The notes below the pieces were generated by a model, which did no database searches, was not told the origin of the DNA, and saw only the letters and a list, made by a program, of their open reading frames with translations. From positions 100,928-164,927 of the forward strand of contig JAECUM010001824.1 of the NCBI GenBank assembly GCA_016617855.1: 64,000 nt of DNA, in the 5' to 3' direction. Shown here piece after piece: positions 33,267 through 45,399 of this stretch (positions are counted from its first letter, which is position 1; every line of letters begins with the position of its first letter). A program made the position numbers and the translations under genes. This stretch comes from Megalonaias nervosa. Its lineage: Eukaryota > Mollusca > Bivalvia > Unionida > Unionidae.

Positions 33267-35671
33267 AAATCAATGCTGGTATTTCAAGCTACTCTTCTCG
33301 TAGGGTAATAAAGTTGGTACTGATGTTTAGCTCAGGTGTTTGACTTTGTATAACTGTCCAAGTTTGGCATTCTGTCTTATCTTTAAGGTATGCCAGTCCA
33401 TTTTTCCACACTTGCATTTGACATAGACATTATTGAACCTGCTTAATATGCAAGTGGAACGCACTGAATGTAATACTATCTTCTCATTGGCCAATCGATA
33501 CACAGTTTCAAAACTGAATTAATCTTAAAACCAATTGTGCATCAGTGCTAAAAAAATTCTGATAGCCCAGGGCCCCTCTAATTTTAGATCGGGCTTGTCC
33601 TGTATTCAAGGTGAGGTACCTGTTGGGCTTGTCCAACAAATGTTTAATTTGTCTGAGGAAACTTTGATTGCACCAATGAAGTGTGTAAATATATTATCAG
33701 GATGTTGGCATACCTGGCATAACACGGCACAATCTAAATCAGATCACCTTTGTGAAATTGAGATATGATTTTAATCAAATTGAAGCATGGCATGTCATGC
33801 TAAAAATATGCTTTTGTATTCTCACCCCCTACCCCACAGTCGAGTTTTGAAAAAACACGATTTTCAGTAATTTTTAACCCCCCCCCTTCCATTATATGTC
33901 CTTTACATGCAGCAAGTACAAACAGCAAACAGTCATGATTTGAGATGATGTAAAACTATCCCATGGACAGTTTAAATAGAAACAATTAAAGACAAAAAGG
34001 TCAGGTATAATCCACCATTTCACATATTTCTTAATTAGCAAACAATAGCTAATGAGATTTGGTTGAAGGCTGCAGTGGGTGAGCCCATTGTGCTAATTTG
34101 CAAATTTAGGATCAGGAAGTGGAACAACCCATTATAGGTAAATGAAAGAGATGCAACATGCGTGTACATTAACAAAAGTTATTACCTTATTGCCTTGAAT
34201 GAGAAAGTTTAAGCCATATATATTATATTTTTGATAAGTTTGTGAACAGCGGCAATGTTTCTTTGAAGTTGGATTTTACTGTCTTTATAGAATGCAAAGT
34301 ATGATCATTTCAGTAGTTGGAATAGTGTTCAAGTGTAATTCATTTATGATTCCGATTTTGGAAGCAATTAGCTATCAGCAAAGCCCAACAAAAATAAATT
34401 TCAGAACTCTTGGTTGATGGAGTTTTACTTTGTGACCTATGCTGCGTAAAAAGAATAAAAAAGAGGGGGCGGGGGGGCTATTATGTCATTGCACATAGTG
34501 CAGAGAAGTTTGAACACCAGGACCATCCGGACCCTACTGAGTGTAGTGATGAACACTAATGACTCTTGCATTACCTTCACACCGCCTTTAACCCTATTGA
34601 ATTTATATTCGAGTTGTAGCTAATGCAACGTTGTGTGACAGTATTAGAAAAGGGAAATTTTGGGCATGTGGAAATTGGAGTCCAGGCTTGTGAGTTCATT
34701 CAAGTCAGAAGCCTGGGGCCTGTGTATAAAAAAAAATTTACTTTGAGCACTGTGCATATTCAATACATGTTGATTTGAAATAACAATTTAGTAAATTGAT
34801 AATGTTAAATTTGGTTATAAGACACATTTGGTTAATTTTCTTATCTTTAAAAACAATCAGCCCCCCCCCCCCCAATCTGACCATTATTTTGAGCAATTGT
34901 TGCACAGTTCATTAAGCAGATGCAAGTGTTCAGATGTTGGAAATTGAGAGAAAAGGAGCTGGCACTGAGTTAGTTCTCAGGAAATATTTATGATTATGTT
35001 TTATCAGTTGAGAAATGCTATGGATTGAATTTCTGTTCTTCATTATGACTGTTTATATTGATATTCAAAAAATGACATGAATTGGATTTAGTCCAAATTC
35101 AGCAAAGTGGTAACTTTTACCTCATTTTCATGTGTACTAAATGGAAGAATTTTAATTTGAATACCAGTGTCTCCTGTCAAGAATCCTACTTAGAGTAGGT
35201 ACTACTAGACATTGATAATGTGTCAGTAATTATATGTCATACATCAAAATCTAACCTTAAAGATAAATTACACAAAAAATGTTATACTTAAATATTTCAA
35301 TAATTTTAGTATAATGACTTTACATTTGTATAATTTCATTTCTTGGTATAATGTCTGCTTTTTCATAAAATAAAGTTTTCATGTGTTTTTATTCCCAGTT
35401 TATGTTCATTGTTTACATAGCCATGTGCCAGAAAGAGTTATGGTTCTTCTGTCAGTAGTGACTGTAAAAAACAAAGGACACAATTTGAACTTTTACTCAA
35501 ATATTCACACACATTTTACCATTATTATCATAAAAGAACTCTAAAGTATTTCAAAAGCAGGCATAGGTGAGTGTATTTGAGTGTTTCTGCATTTTTAAAA
35601 ATAATATTATTTATTTCTGCAGAAGATGTGGAAAATCCCCAAAGTCATTTACACCAAATACGGACAGTTGA
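33267..35671. other. AT-rich DNA with homopolymers, no gene seen
   Basis: It contains a C9 run (about 33,880), a G-rich run (about 34,465-34,478) and a C14 run (about 34,861-34,874). The 77-residue frame at 33,535-33,768 has no motif and weak splice context. Confidence 0.4.
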
Positions 35672-35915
35672 TGTTGTTGTTTTGGGTTTAATACCATTTC
35701 TTAGTGCAAGATAGGCTATGCATGGTGGCCATTATAATTAGCAGAGGAAGAACTAGAGAAAAACCCCGTAAGAACGACTGAACCATGAAAACCTAGTGGC
35801 ATCTTTCTCACATGCCCACATTGGCTCATCCCAAAAGCTGAACCCATGTGGACAGAGGTGAGATGGCAGTGATCAGTAAAGGTGAGAATGTTAGACCACT
35901 TGGTCAGCTGTGGCC
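35672..35915 (-). mobile_element. tRNA-derived SINE, family 1
   Basis: The reversed tail 'gttgttgttttgggtttaat' starts it and the head 'agaccacttggtcagctg' ends it. The central domain is degenerate. No clear target duplication is visible, so it is an older copy inside the right-arm insertion. Confidence 0.78.
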
Positions 35916-36042
35916 CATTGGACCTTTGAACTGTGAATACATTTAGAAGTAATCTCAACTTTTTGCATATGAAAAGAGAAAAAGTACAAGGTGTAATGAG
36001 GTTTCCATTTTGAGAAAATGTTAATCTTGAACACCAGCACAC

Positions 36043-36210
36043 TCTTGTGGCAGCACCTGTTGTTAGGCATAGTACCTCATCCATTTATGAGTTCAACCTT
36101 GTGGCAGCACCTGTTATTAGGCATAGTGCCTTCATCCATTTATGAGTTCAACCTTGTGGCAGCACCTGTTGTTAGGCATAGTGCCTTCATCCATTTATGA
36201 GTTCAACCTT
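36043..36210 (+). repeat. Tandem array, three 55-bp units
   Basis: Units start at 36,043, 36,098 and 36,153 with 'cttgtggcagcacctgtt' and end 'gagttcaac'. Units two and three are nearly identical. Confidence 0.9.
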
Positions 36211-36289
36211 GAAAAAGACTTTGTTTTTAGTTCTATTATAAAACATGCACTCCCTAGCCACCTGAAAGAGAATGAGGTAAAAAAAAAAT

Positions 36290-36650
36290 GAGTGTATTAT
36301 ACAAAGTAAAATGCAGTAATTTTAAATTTAATCTTGAATCATATGCATTGGCTTAGAACCTACATAAATATGGAACGAAAAATCGATGACTTTTAGTTTT
36401 TGAAGAAAACATTCAGCACATGTTAATACACAAGTAAAGATGCCTCTTCGTAATCGATGGTACAAAATTTGTCTGGATGGTTGTTGGTCAAAACAACTTG
36501 TGTGTATTTTCAGTTGCACTTTGTTTATTTTAGGAAGAATATGTTGATGAGAGTGGACAGAATGCTGTCAATTGTCAGACCACTACAAATATCAGCCTTA
36601 GAGGACATCATAATGACCACATGTGCACTGAAAGTAAGCTTTATTTATAT
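36290..36650. repeat. Right block paired with 25,745-26,645 (inverted)
   Basis: The reverse complement of 36,290-36,460 matches 26,476-26,645 ('gaagaggcatctttacttgt' is exact), and the reverse complement of 36,460-36,650 matches 25,745-25,935. In the left arm the two halves are pushed apart by a GT run and a SINE. A short related piece ('ccaacaaccctccagacata') also occurs at about 27,823. Confidence 0.85.
36534..36633 (+). CDS. Exon candidate of an unrecognised gene (right-arm, open copy)
   Basis: A 100-nt segment lies between an acceptor (tttattttag, AG at 36,532-36,533) and a donor (GTAAGC from 36,634). It is open in one frame for 33 codons plus one base: E-E-Y-V-D-E-S-G-Q-N-A-V-N-C, then a Thr-rich stretch and H-H-N-D-H-M-C. 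The composition is acidic and polar with two cysteines; no membrane segment. The splice sites are conserved in the decayed left-arm copy (25,761-25,854), which is the best evidence that this is a real exon. The end phase (one base over) fits the acceptor phase of one reading of the exon at 51,087, but that would need a 14-kb intron. Function unknown; it could still be part of a pseudogene. Confidence 0.4.
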
Positions 36651-36699
36651 ACATACATCATAATACAGAGTGTATTATGTTATGTTTTTAGGTCTTGTT

Positions 36700-37490
36700 A
36701 AAATTTTGTTTCTGCTTTTTAATTGTTGTTCTTAGCTATCTCCAGTTACTAAAGTTTGTGGATGATTTGCGCTTGGAGTTAGAAAAAAAAATCAATTTTG
36801 GGGTAAGAAAATCAGAGGTCAAGGTCATTGACTGGAAAAACTTTGAAGGAAGAAAAATGGTTTCCATACAATAATTTGAGTTCTCAACCATCTACAGTTA
36901 CCAATCTTTGTGATAGGTTTGCATTTGTGGTAAGGTAGAACCCGATTGGTTTTAGAATCAGTAGTCATGTTCACTGACATTAAGAAGACAGATGGTTTCC
37001 ACAAAGTAACATTAGTTCTATATCACATTCTTGGACCAAACCTGGTGGGTAGCTTGAACTTTGGTATGGAAGAAGTTGATTGATTTTAAGATACAAAAAA
37101 GTCAGCTGCCAAGGCCATTATGACTGAAAAAATAAACTTGATTCTGCACAATAATTATTTCAGTTCCTGACCATCTACCTTCCCAAATGTTTGTGGCTAA
37201 CATACACATTGGGTAAGAAGGAATCATATTGATTTTGGTGTTAAAAAGTCAAAGATCAAGGTTATTATGACTAAAATAAGAATTTTGTTTGCATAATAAT
37301 TTTAGTTCTAAACCACATACATGGACCAGGCTTTGTGGATGGATTGCATTTAGGGCAATAAATTTTTTTTATAAATGCTCAGGTAAGACTAACTAGAAAA
37401 TATTGACTTCTGTTTAGTTCAAGACCACATACATAAAGTCCATGTCATTGAGAGAGTCCAGGTCATCAAGACCTAAGTCAACCATGCACC
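36700..37490 (+). repeat. Degenerate tandem repeat, about five units of 120-150 bp
   Basis: Each unit carries 'gttctaaaccacatac' or 'gttctgaccatcta' variants, then 'tttgtggataggttgcattt'-like text, then 'aaggtcattatgactgaaaa'. Non-coding repeats of this style are, from memory, common in mollusc genomes, which is one reason for the taxon guess. Confidence 0.65.
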
Positions 37491-37539
37491 AATAAAATAC
37501 ACTAGTAGATGATTAAATCATCAAGCATGACAGTTTTTA

Positions 37540-38045
37540 GCTCACCAGGCCCTAAGGTCAAGTAGGCTTATGGTATGGCCATGTGTCCTGTGTGTATTGT
37601 CCATCATGTACACCTGTCAGTAATTCCCCTTTACCACTCTAGAGTCCATATGTCTGATCCAGTTTTAATCAAACTTCAAATGTGACTTTATAGCATCAGA
37701 TTCTCTGACCATTTCAGTAATGAGTGAGACGCATGCAGGTTAATGAGATGATTTTGGATCTGATTGATTAACCTTCTTACCACTTGAGGCCATATTTGGG
37801 ATCCAATTTTGATCAAACTTGGATGATATGCATATATATCATTATGGTCTTGAATGGGTTGGATAATGAGTGAGATCCACAGACACAAATAAGCAGTAAT
37901 GCACAGGGTTGGCAGTGCTTGTTACCACAAAGGAGGCTGCATTTTTGATCCAGCATTTGGCTTGGAATATATATGTATATCACATCATGTGCAGCATGCT
38001 TTTTAGCGATTCCAAAATACAGAATAACAGCAACAAAACAAGAAG
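37540..38045 (+). repeat. Degenerate tandem repeat, about three units of 150-170 bp
   Basis: Recurring elements are 'gatccagttttaatcaaact', 'accactctagagtccatatg' and 'atgagtgagacgcatgcagg' with variants. It ends where the LINE starts. Confidence 0.55.
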
Positions 38046-38189
38046 ATAACAAACTTTCAAAGCTGGCCGGCGTAGAACAGGGAGAAGAATTCCAGTTATC
38101 TCCCTTTTGCCCTTTCCGGAGCAGAAATTTAAAATTCGGCCGTTAATTTAGACAACCTAATCCAAATTCCAATTAAATCGTCAACCTTT

Positions 38190-39038
38190 GTGTCAGCTAT
38201 CGAAGAGATACAGCTGCGCATCGCATTATTCAATGCCCAGTCAGTAGGACCATCGGAAAAGCGCACAGAAATAGTTAATTTTATCAACGATCAGAATATC
38301 AACGTCTTTTTCCTGACAGAAACATGGCTAAAAACATCAGGCGATGAACCCAAGTGCGCGGATCTAACACCCACCAGTTACTCCATCAAGTCGTTCCCCT
38401 GCCACTCTCACGGAGGTGGAATTGCTGTCATCGCACAGACCTCTATGATCAACCGTCTTAACTACACTACAACTTTAAATTTCGACCACACATCGTTTGA
38501 ACGAGTCCAAACTACACTCACACTGGAACAAAGGTCAGTCCATTTTTTCTGCCTCTACCGCCCTCCTCCTAGTAGAAAAAACAAGCTGACAGAATCTCTC
38601 TTTTTGGAGCAGTTTCCAAATCTCCTGGAGTATGGAAATTCGATAGGTGGCAACCTGATTATTCTTGGAGATTTCAACTTTCACTTTGACTGTCCTGGAA
38701 ACCCATGCACATCGAAACTCCTAGATTCCATTCACGTTTTCAACCTCAACCAGTCAGTTAGCCAACCCACCCATAAACATGGTCGCATATTAGACTGGAT
38801 TCTTTACAGACCTGATGATAATATTCTTCAGTCCTCCCTGGTGTCCCACGAACTTGCATCAGATCACCTCTGCATTATATGCCATCTTGACGTATCAGTC
38901 CCTAACCCTCCACCTTTATCCCCTACTAAGAGAAACCTCCGTATGATAAACAGAACCAAACTAATGCATGACATTCTAGCAAACCTAACAACTAGCTTAC
39001 CTACTACAGCAGAACAACTTGATAACTGCCTGCGTTGA
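38190..39038 (+). pseudogene. LINE apurinic/apyrimidinic-type endonuclease domain
   Basis: This 282-codon frame shows the endonuclease landmarks in order: F-N-A-Q-S-V near the start (catalytic Asn), T-E-T-W (catalytic Glu) around residue 44, Y-R-P-P around residue 123, L-G-D-F-N-F-H around residue 160 (catalytic Asp and Asn), and S-H-E-L-A-S-D-H-L near residue 225 (catalytic Asp-His). The domain nicks target DNA during insertion. The frame continues upstream without an obvious ATG and ends at a TGA (39,036-39,038) that interrupts the linker to reverse transcriptase; the reading resumes immediately after it. Confidence 0.85.
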
Positions 39039-39844
39039 TTGCTCGACAAACATGCCCCAGCAACCAAGTGCAGAGTAGCAATTCAGAAGTGTTCTCCATG
39101 GTATAGCAGTGTTAGGGACCAGCTTCGCACTCTAAAAGAGACTGCCGTAAAGCTGAGAGGCTTTGGCTTTCCACCAGACTCACTATTCATAAGCAGATCT
39201 ATGATGCCGCTGAGAAGAATGTTACAAACATAGTCCATGCAGCGAAATCAGCCCACTACAGTACTAAGATCATGGAAAGTTCCAGCTGCAAAGAGCTATT
39301 TGAGATTACTAACAAGCTAATGTCAAGGAACAAATGTACACCACTTCCAGCTACCTTCTCTCTAGTCAACCTTCCGGACCTGTTCGCAAATTTCTTCCGT
39401 GACAAAGTACAAACCATCAGAGATAAACTTGACAACACAATTTCAGTTGACTCGTCGTCACCATACAGTTGCGATACAGAATTTCAGTGGCAACCGTTAG
39501 CAGCATTTGAACCTGTCTCAATGGATTTAGTATGTACAATCGTGATGAAGAGTGCACCAGAGTCATGTGAACTGGATCCGATTCCGACGTCACTGCTGAT
39601 AGAGTGCTTGGATCCAATACTGCCTTCACTAACTGATGTTATTAATACCTCTCTCTCATCTGGGGAATTCCCATCATTTTACAAAACTGCCATTGTAAAG
39701 CCTCTGCTGAAGAAACCAACACTTGACCATAATGATTTAAAGAACTACCACCCAGTTTCTAATCTCCAATTCATGTCAAAAATCTTAGAAAAAGTTGTTC
39801 TATCCCAACTTGTATCTCATCTGAATTCAAACAGTCTTTTTTAG
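39039..39844 (+). pseudogene. LINE linker and N-terminal reverse transcriptase, frameshifted
   Basis: The frame 39,039-39,233 continues the protein after the TGA. A frameshift moves the reading to 39,239-39,844, which contains the conserved A-P-E-S-C-E-L-D-P-I-P-T-S-L-L segment, the P-L-L-K-K-P segment and N-Y-H-P-V-S-N-L, the first reverse transcriptase blocks. The end at 39,842-39,844 is caused by an extra T in a run of six T, giving TAG. A second one-base gain follows at about 39,926 (TTTT before ggatag). Two T-run frameshifts 85 bases apart may be genuine or sequencing errors. Confidence 0.8.
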
Positions 39845-39906
39845 CAATGTACAGTCTGCATATCGCCCTTGCCACAGTACTGAAACTACTCTTCTGAAAG
39901 TAGTCA

Positions 39907-41085
39907 ATGACCTTCTCTCTGCTTTTGGATAGCGGAAAGATTACAGTCCTCACTCTCCTTGACTTGTCTGCAGCATTTGACACTATAGACCATGATATAT
40001 TACTTCACCGTCTCCAGCATGTATTTGGCATTCATGATACGGCCTTACTATGGTTCAAGTCCTACTTGGTCAACAGGACACAAATTGTGTCCGCAAATGG
40101 AAAACACTCCAGCCCAGTTGATCTATGCTGTGGTGTTCCACAGGGGTCTGTTCTTGGACCTGTTCTCTTCATTCTATACACTCAGCCACTCTCAAGTGTC
40201 ATAGATCATCATCCAGTGTCTCACCAATTGTATGCTGATGACACCCAAATATACAAATCTAGCCATCCAGCTGAAGTTGAAGCTACCATCCAAGGCGTAG
40301 AGAGGTGCATTTCCGATGTGAAATCATGGATGACATGTAACAAGCTGCAGATGAATGATGATAAAACTGAAGCCATCCTGATTACAACACAAAGACTTTC
40401 TCATTCACATCCTTTACCTCAGACAATAAATATCAGCAACACCAACATTAAATTCACACAGTCAGTACGAAACCTCGGTGTCACTCTTGACAGTACTCTC
40501 TCATTGCATCAACATGTCATGAACATATGCAAGGCTGCATATCTTGAGCTGAGACGAATCAGCTCCATTCGCAAGTATCTTTCAGTTGATGCCACTAAAA
40601 CACTTGTGTGTTCCTTAGTACTTTCAAGACTGGACTATTGTAACTCAATTCTGTCTGGTTCGTCTCAATATCTACTTCAGAAACTTCAAAAAGTTCAAAA
40701 TACAGCTGCTCGAATCATCCTTAGAGTACCACGATCAGAGCACGCCTCTCCCCTGCTCTGTACCCTACACTGGCTATCCATACGATCCAGAATTAAACAC
40801 AAAATTTGTTCTCTGTGCTACGTTTCACTGACGGGCTCCAGTCCAACATACCTATCTGACCTCACCCATGTGTACACACCTGCAAGATGCTTACGCTCCT
40901 CTTCTGACACTCGTATTCTCAGTATTCCCACTATGAAGATGAAATCATATGGACAACGCTCTTTTGCATACCAGGGCCCAGCAAAGTGGAACGAATTGCC
41001 CACTGCACTTAGACACAAAGACTCAGTGATCTCATTCAAGAGTGCTCTTAAAACTCACCTATTTCAACTGCAAGAACAGACTTAA
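39907..41085 (+). pseudogene. LINE reverse transcriptase, catalytic and thumb regions
   Basis: This 392-codon frame contains L-L-D-L-S-A-A-F-D-T-I-D-H at about residue 18 (first catalytic Asp), G-V-P-Q-G-S-V-L-G-P at about residue 78, Y-A-D-D-T-Q-I-Y at about residue 107 (catalytic Asp pair), C-N-K-L-Q-M-N-D-D-K-T-E at about residue 143 and L-G-V-T-L-D near residue 189. The C-terminus has P-A-K-W-N-E-L-P, the usual end motif, and L-K-T-H-L-F. The catalytic residues are intact, so only the upstream frameshifts and stop disable it. Confidence 0.88.
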
Positions 41086-41587
41086 AGACCTAATAATGTA
41101 TCCTTGCCTTAAATATTTACAGCATATTTTCTGTTTCTACTTTCGTGGTGTTTGTTTTTATTTTTGTAATCATATCATTATATATGGGTTTTTTTTTATT
41201 TATTTATTTTTTTTTAAGTGTTGTCAAATGTTGTAAAGCGCTTAGAGCTTCTAAAGATTAGGCACTATACAAAGTCCTCATTATTATTATTATTATTATG
41301 TAATTCATTTAAATTCCCATGATGTCTAAAACAAACAGAAAGTACTAATCCAAATACGATAAGCACTGTTGACTCATGTGATATGTATTCCCTACTGAAA
41401 TCATTTTGTGATTTTATGTAGTTTGAGACCTGATCTTTTTTTTATATGGCAAAGTCTGTGATGTTTGTCAGCTGCATAATTTTCAAGGGCTCAGTGTCTC
41501 GGCTTTCTAGCCACATTAGTCCATTCTTGATTGCATATATGGATTTGGAAATATCATCAGGTTTTCCAGATGGTCTTACTGGTCACT

Positions 41588-41745
41588 GTCAATAGTAGAT
41601 TCTACTTCTGTTGATTGTGATCTTAGTTTTCTCTTGGCACCTATAAAGAACTGCATAATATCAGCATCATTCTTACATTCAGCAGTGGGGCAGTCCTCAT
41701 CAAGTTTGATCCAGTGCAGAAGATTGTCAAATGCATTCAAATGTC
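41588..41745 (-). pseudogene. Coding-like stretch, unidentified, acidic
   Basis: The - strand is open for about 50 codons ending in TAA at about 41,588. It reads N-A-F-D-N-L-L-H-W-I-K-L-D-E-D-C, then a Cys/Asp-rich part and a Ser/Thr-rich acidic end. Composition and the D-E-E-D-I-D-E text just upstream in another frame resemble the acidic tails of transposases such as pogo/Tigger types, but I cannot assign it. Bases 41,300-42,199 otherwise hold no recognised feature. Confidence 0.3.
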
Positions 41746-42199
41746 CCCATAGCACATTTCAGTCTCATCAATATCCTCCTCTGTAAATCCAAAAAAATCA
41801 CAGAATAAGCTTTCCTTTTCCAGGACGTCTCCATTGTCTTAATTCACTTTTAAATACTGATGGTGCTGAACTTGCTTTTAAATCTAACTTATTTCACTTG
41901 AAAGTAACACTTCATTGTTTGAATGGACTTTATTTGTAGCTACATTATGCCAGTGAGCATTTATCTATTCTGGGCTGCACTGCAACAAATTACAAAAAGC
42001 AGTGGCAAGTACAGAAAACATAACTGCCACAAATCGTTTCTGTGATCTCATGCTGTCTAGGTATCAATAAACAACGATGAACAATAAGCTGGATGTTATA
42101 ATCAGTATTTACAGAGATTAAGTCATTGATTAGCTGGGGTGGCTTTAGTGCTAAAGGCAAATTGAACAATCCTGTTTACTTTGGATGCCACATACATTT

Positions 42200-42398
42200 G
42201 TTGTTGTTTTGGGTTTAACACCATTTCTCAACATAAGATAGGCTGTGCTTGGCAGAGAGTATAATTGGTGGAGGAAAAACCTGTAAAACCCCAGTAAGAA
42301 CCACTGACCCACAGGAAGACACTGGCCCAAGATTTGAACCAATGCAGACAGAGGTGAGAAGGCGAGCACTTTAGACCACTCTGCCACCCAGGACCCCC
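42200..42398 (-). mobile_element. tRNA-derived SINE, family 1, with internal deletion
   Basis: The reversed tail 'gttgttgttttgggtttaac', central 'gcagagagtataattggtgg' and head 'ggtgagaaggcgagcacttt' are visible. About 45 bp between central domain and head are missing compared with 60,277-60,527. The flanks 'acatacatttg' and 'agatacaatgg' may be a degenerate target duplication. Confidence 0.75.
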
Positions 42399-42569
42399 AG
42401 ATACAATGGTTGACATGAGCCAGTGACAGTTGTGGCCTATTTGTAGACATGGATAATTTTGGGTGTGCTGTAGTTGTTGGTGTAATAGTGTCTTACATTG
42501 CCTGAATACAGATGAATGGCAACAAAAGAATGCAGAATATCTTGCCGCTCTTAATAAAGTAATTTAGAG

Positions 42570-42905
42570 GAGAGAGAAAAAAAAAAAAAAAAAAAATTAC
42601 CTACTGAATATCTTGATGGAAAAAAAAAAAATTACTCTGAATATCTTGATGGGAAAAAAAAATATATATATATATATACATACAACTTTTTTTTACAAAT
42701 AGACAAATTAATACAAGGATACAAATGATACAAATGTTACAAAACTTTACAACACATAACACATTAAACAATGTTACTAAAATTAAACAAAATACAATAT
42801 AGCACATCCTTTACATATAGGGCCAGGAGGGCCTCCCTAAATGGTCTGCAAAGATCAAGCAGGGAGAGTACCCTCGACAAAAAAAAAAAAAAAAAAAAAA
42901 AATAC
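42570..42905. repeat. A-rich tracts and a short duplication
   Basis: A20 and A22 runs lie at about 42,577-42,597 and 42,880-42,902. Between them 'actgaatatcttgatgga' is repeated at 42,603 and 42,634, followed by (TA)n. These could be old retroposon tails. Confidence 0.6.
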
Positions 42906-43930
42906 AGTTGTGTCTATTTTGGTTAGTTTTGACTGTACAAGCACATTCTGGTAATGTTCAAATGAAGTTAAGTTGTTTTAATATGAAGTTTTAAGCTGAT
43001 ATATTTTTGAATTTTTTTGGGAATTTAAACAAAATATTGTTTTGATAATGGGGTCCATAGCATAATGCATTATATCCTGAATTACATTAAAGCTAATCAC
43101 ATTACAACAGGGGAGAGCTATCATTTATTGGGTCTGATTGGTTGAGTTTATTACTACTCTAGTGGCCACATTTTGATCATCCATGAAATATAGGCTTATA
43201 CTGTGTTGTCAAGATCTAGGATGAGTTATAAAGTTAGCAAGATCCATGCATATTAATGAGGTTATCTTGCTTGTGATTGGTTAACCTTGATACCAATGTT
43301 TAGGCCAAAATATCAGTTTACATATTGTGGCAAGGAAAGTAACCAGTAATTAAATCTGTTGAGAATCACAGGTTTGCGGTTGAGATGAGAGTTCGCAATG
43401 TCGGAAGCCATTTTCAAATTTCCAAAGTTGAGAATATATAATTCATGAATTTCAGTAGAGGAAGTTGCATAAATTAGCAAAACATTATTCCTGTAGGGAT
43501 AAAATTGAATAATCTGTAATTTAAATCTGAAGAACATGTATATAATAAAACTATTATATTAAAAACTCTTTAAGTATGTAAAATATTTTGCATATAATGT
43601 TGGGAATATTTGATGTTTCATGCTTAAAAACCACATGGACACTGTGTGTTCATTTATGATGCATAACTCTGGTTTCCTTTCACAACAAATTTATCATTTG
43701 CTCTGGTTTTTCTAATCAGCTAAGGACCATTCCATGACTGAGTCTAGTAGGCAAAATACTTCAAATAGGGCTTGTACCAACCAAACCAGTTGTTGTACAT
43801 GTGTGGCAAAAGACACACAACAGTGACATCATTAACCTCATAGTCCAACCAAATACAAACCAAAGTCACCTTTAAATGGTATTGCTATATTGACATGCCT
43901 GAAATATTGGTTGTTTTTATACTATCGTGT
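42905..43930. other. AT-rich unique DNA, no gene seen
   Basis: Around 43,130-43,310 there are phrases resembling the 37.5-38.0 kb repeat ('tttgatcatccatgaaata', 'gattggttaaccttgatacc'). No exon or RNA gene recognised. Confidence 0.4.
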
Positions 43931-44990
43931 AGATGCATTATTTTTTGTCATTATTCATAGTAAATGGTTTTAGCCACGTATTATTTTTCAATAATGGAAA
44001 GTCCGATTACCATGAAGTTTTCACAAAAACACTTATTAAGATGTCACTTGGTCAAAAATTAAAATGGTGCCGATCTGGTATCCAATATGGTCACCTCTGT
44101 GTCCATCTTGAAAATCTTGTTATTGATATTTTTTACAGATGAATAGTCATATCAGAATGAGGTTTTACTGAAAGATTTCTTATGATCTCTAGTTATAAAT
44201 ATAAATTAAAATAATGCAGAACTGATATTCGGTTTGGCTGCCACAGTGACCATCTTGAAAATCTTATCACTTTTTATGGTCATGGGGTTTTCACCACCAG
44301 ATGTCTTATGATGTCTAGTTTTGTACGAAGTTAAAAAGGTACTGCTTGCACACCTCATTTGGCCACTAAAGCGGGCAGCATGAAAATACATGTATTGTTT
44401 TTGCTCTTTTTGAATGTACAGTGTTATAAAAATTAGATTTTCACAGGCAATTTCTTGTAACAATTAGTTGGTCCTAAATGAAAATGCTCAGACATCTAAT
44501 ATGGATGCCACAGTGGCCATCTTGAAAATCTTGTTATTGCTGTTCCAGAATGAATGATCATGATCAGCATGGGACTTTCTCTCATAGGCTTCTTATAATA
44601 TCTAGCAGGTTGTAAATAAACATGGTGCTGATTTGACTTCCACTATTGCCACCACATTGGCCAGCTTATACATCTTTTCACCATAGATAACTTGTAATAA
44701 TTGTGTTGTCACCATAAACTTATGATGTCTAGTTGGTTATAAATGAAAATTGTAGCAGTCTTACAAATCATCTTATTGTTGTTCCTTCAGAATCAAAAGT
44801 AATATCAACATAGGGTTTTTACCGGAAGATTTCTTGTGATCTCTTGTTGGTCCTGAATGAAAATGGTGCCAATCTGACATCTGACGTCCAGTATGTCCAT
44901 GACAGACGCTAATTTGAAAATCGTATTATTGCTGAAAAATAATATCTGGTTTTGACACTCAGCAGTTTAATGGAAGAAATGGTTTTATTT
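43930..44990 (+). repeat. Tandem array of family M, about six diverged units
   Basis: Units of about 170-190 bp contain, in order, 'aaatgaaaatggtgccaatctg'-like text, 'ggccatcttgaaaatcttgt', 'tgttccagaatgaatgatca' and 'ggggttttcaccaga'. The same family ends the window at 63,390-64,000. Non-coding. Confidence 0.75.
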
Positions 44991-45399
44991 TGAATTCCTG
45001 GAAAATCATTTTGGCCAGCAGAGGATCAATCTCTTCAAGGGACTCTTGTTAGATGTACTGGCTTGTGAGCATGAGAACTCAAACAAGTATGAATGGATTT
45101 GTATCAAATCCAGTTTGTGGATATATCTGTTGTATATATTTCTTGCTAAATATAAGTTAATCTTAACAAGAAGATGATAGCCTATAATTATCAATTTTAT
45201 GAGAAAACATCTCCCAGAAAATTAATGCAATAGTTTAGCCACTGTTTTCACTTTTTTGTTGACCTTGTATACAATTTGTGAATTTTTCCATTAGAAACGA
45301 TCAATTTTCCTGAAAGTTCTGTTCTGTCATAGATCAGGTGACAGTTTGTAGTTAAAGGGGTTAGGTAAGCAGTTGTTCATTCTTTTTTCATATCAGTCT

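Larger units (their letters stand above)
38050..41300 (+). mobile_element. CR1/L2-type non-LTR retrotransposon (LINE), inactive
   Basis: An endonuclease domain is followed by reverse transcriptase in three disrupted frames, then a short 3' end with 'gttgtaaagcgcttagagct' and 'ggcactatacaaagtcc' and an (ATT)n tail at about 41,279-41,300. This 3' signature and motif set fit CR1/L2-like members of the Jockey superfamily. ORF1 is absent, so the copy is 5'-truncated or its start lies unrecognised near 38,050. A related antisense copy is at 54,031-57,610. Confidence 0.88.

Noticed and set aside
38864..39067. Antisense frames across the LINE (38,864-39,067; 39,256-39,438; 40,818-41,039)
   Set aside because: Shadows of the endonuclease and reverse transcriptase coding strand.
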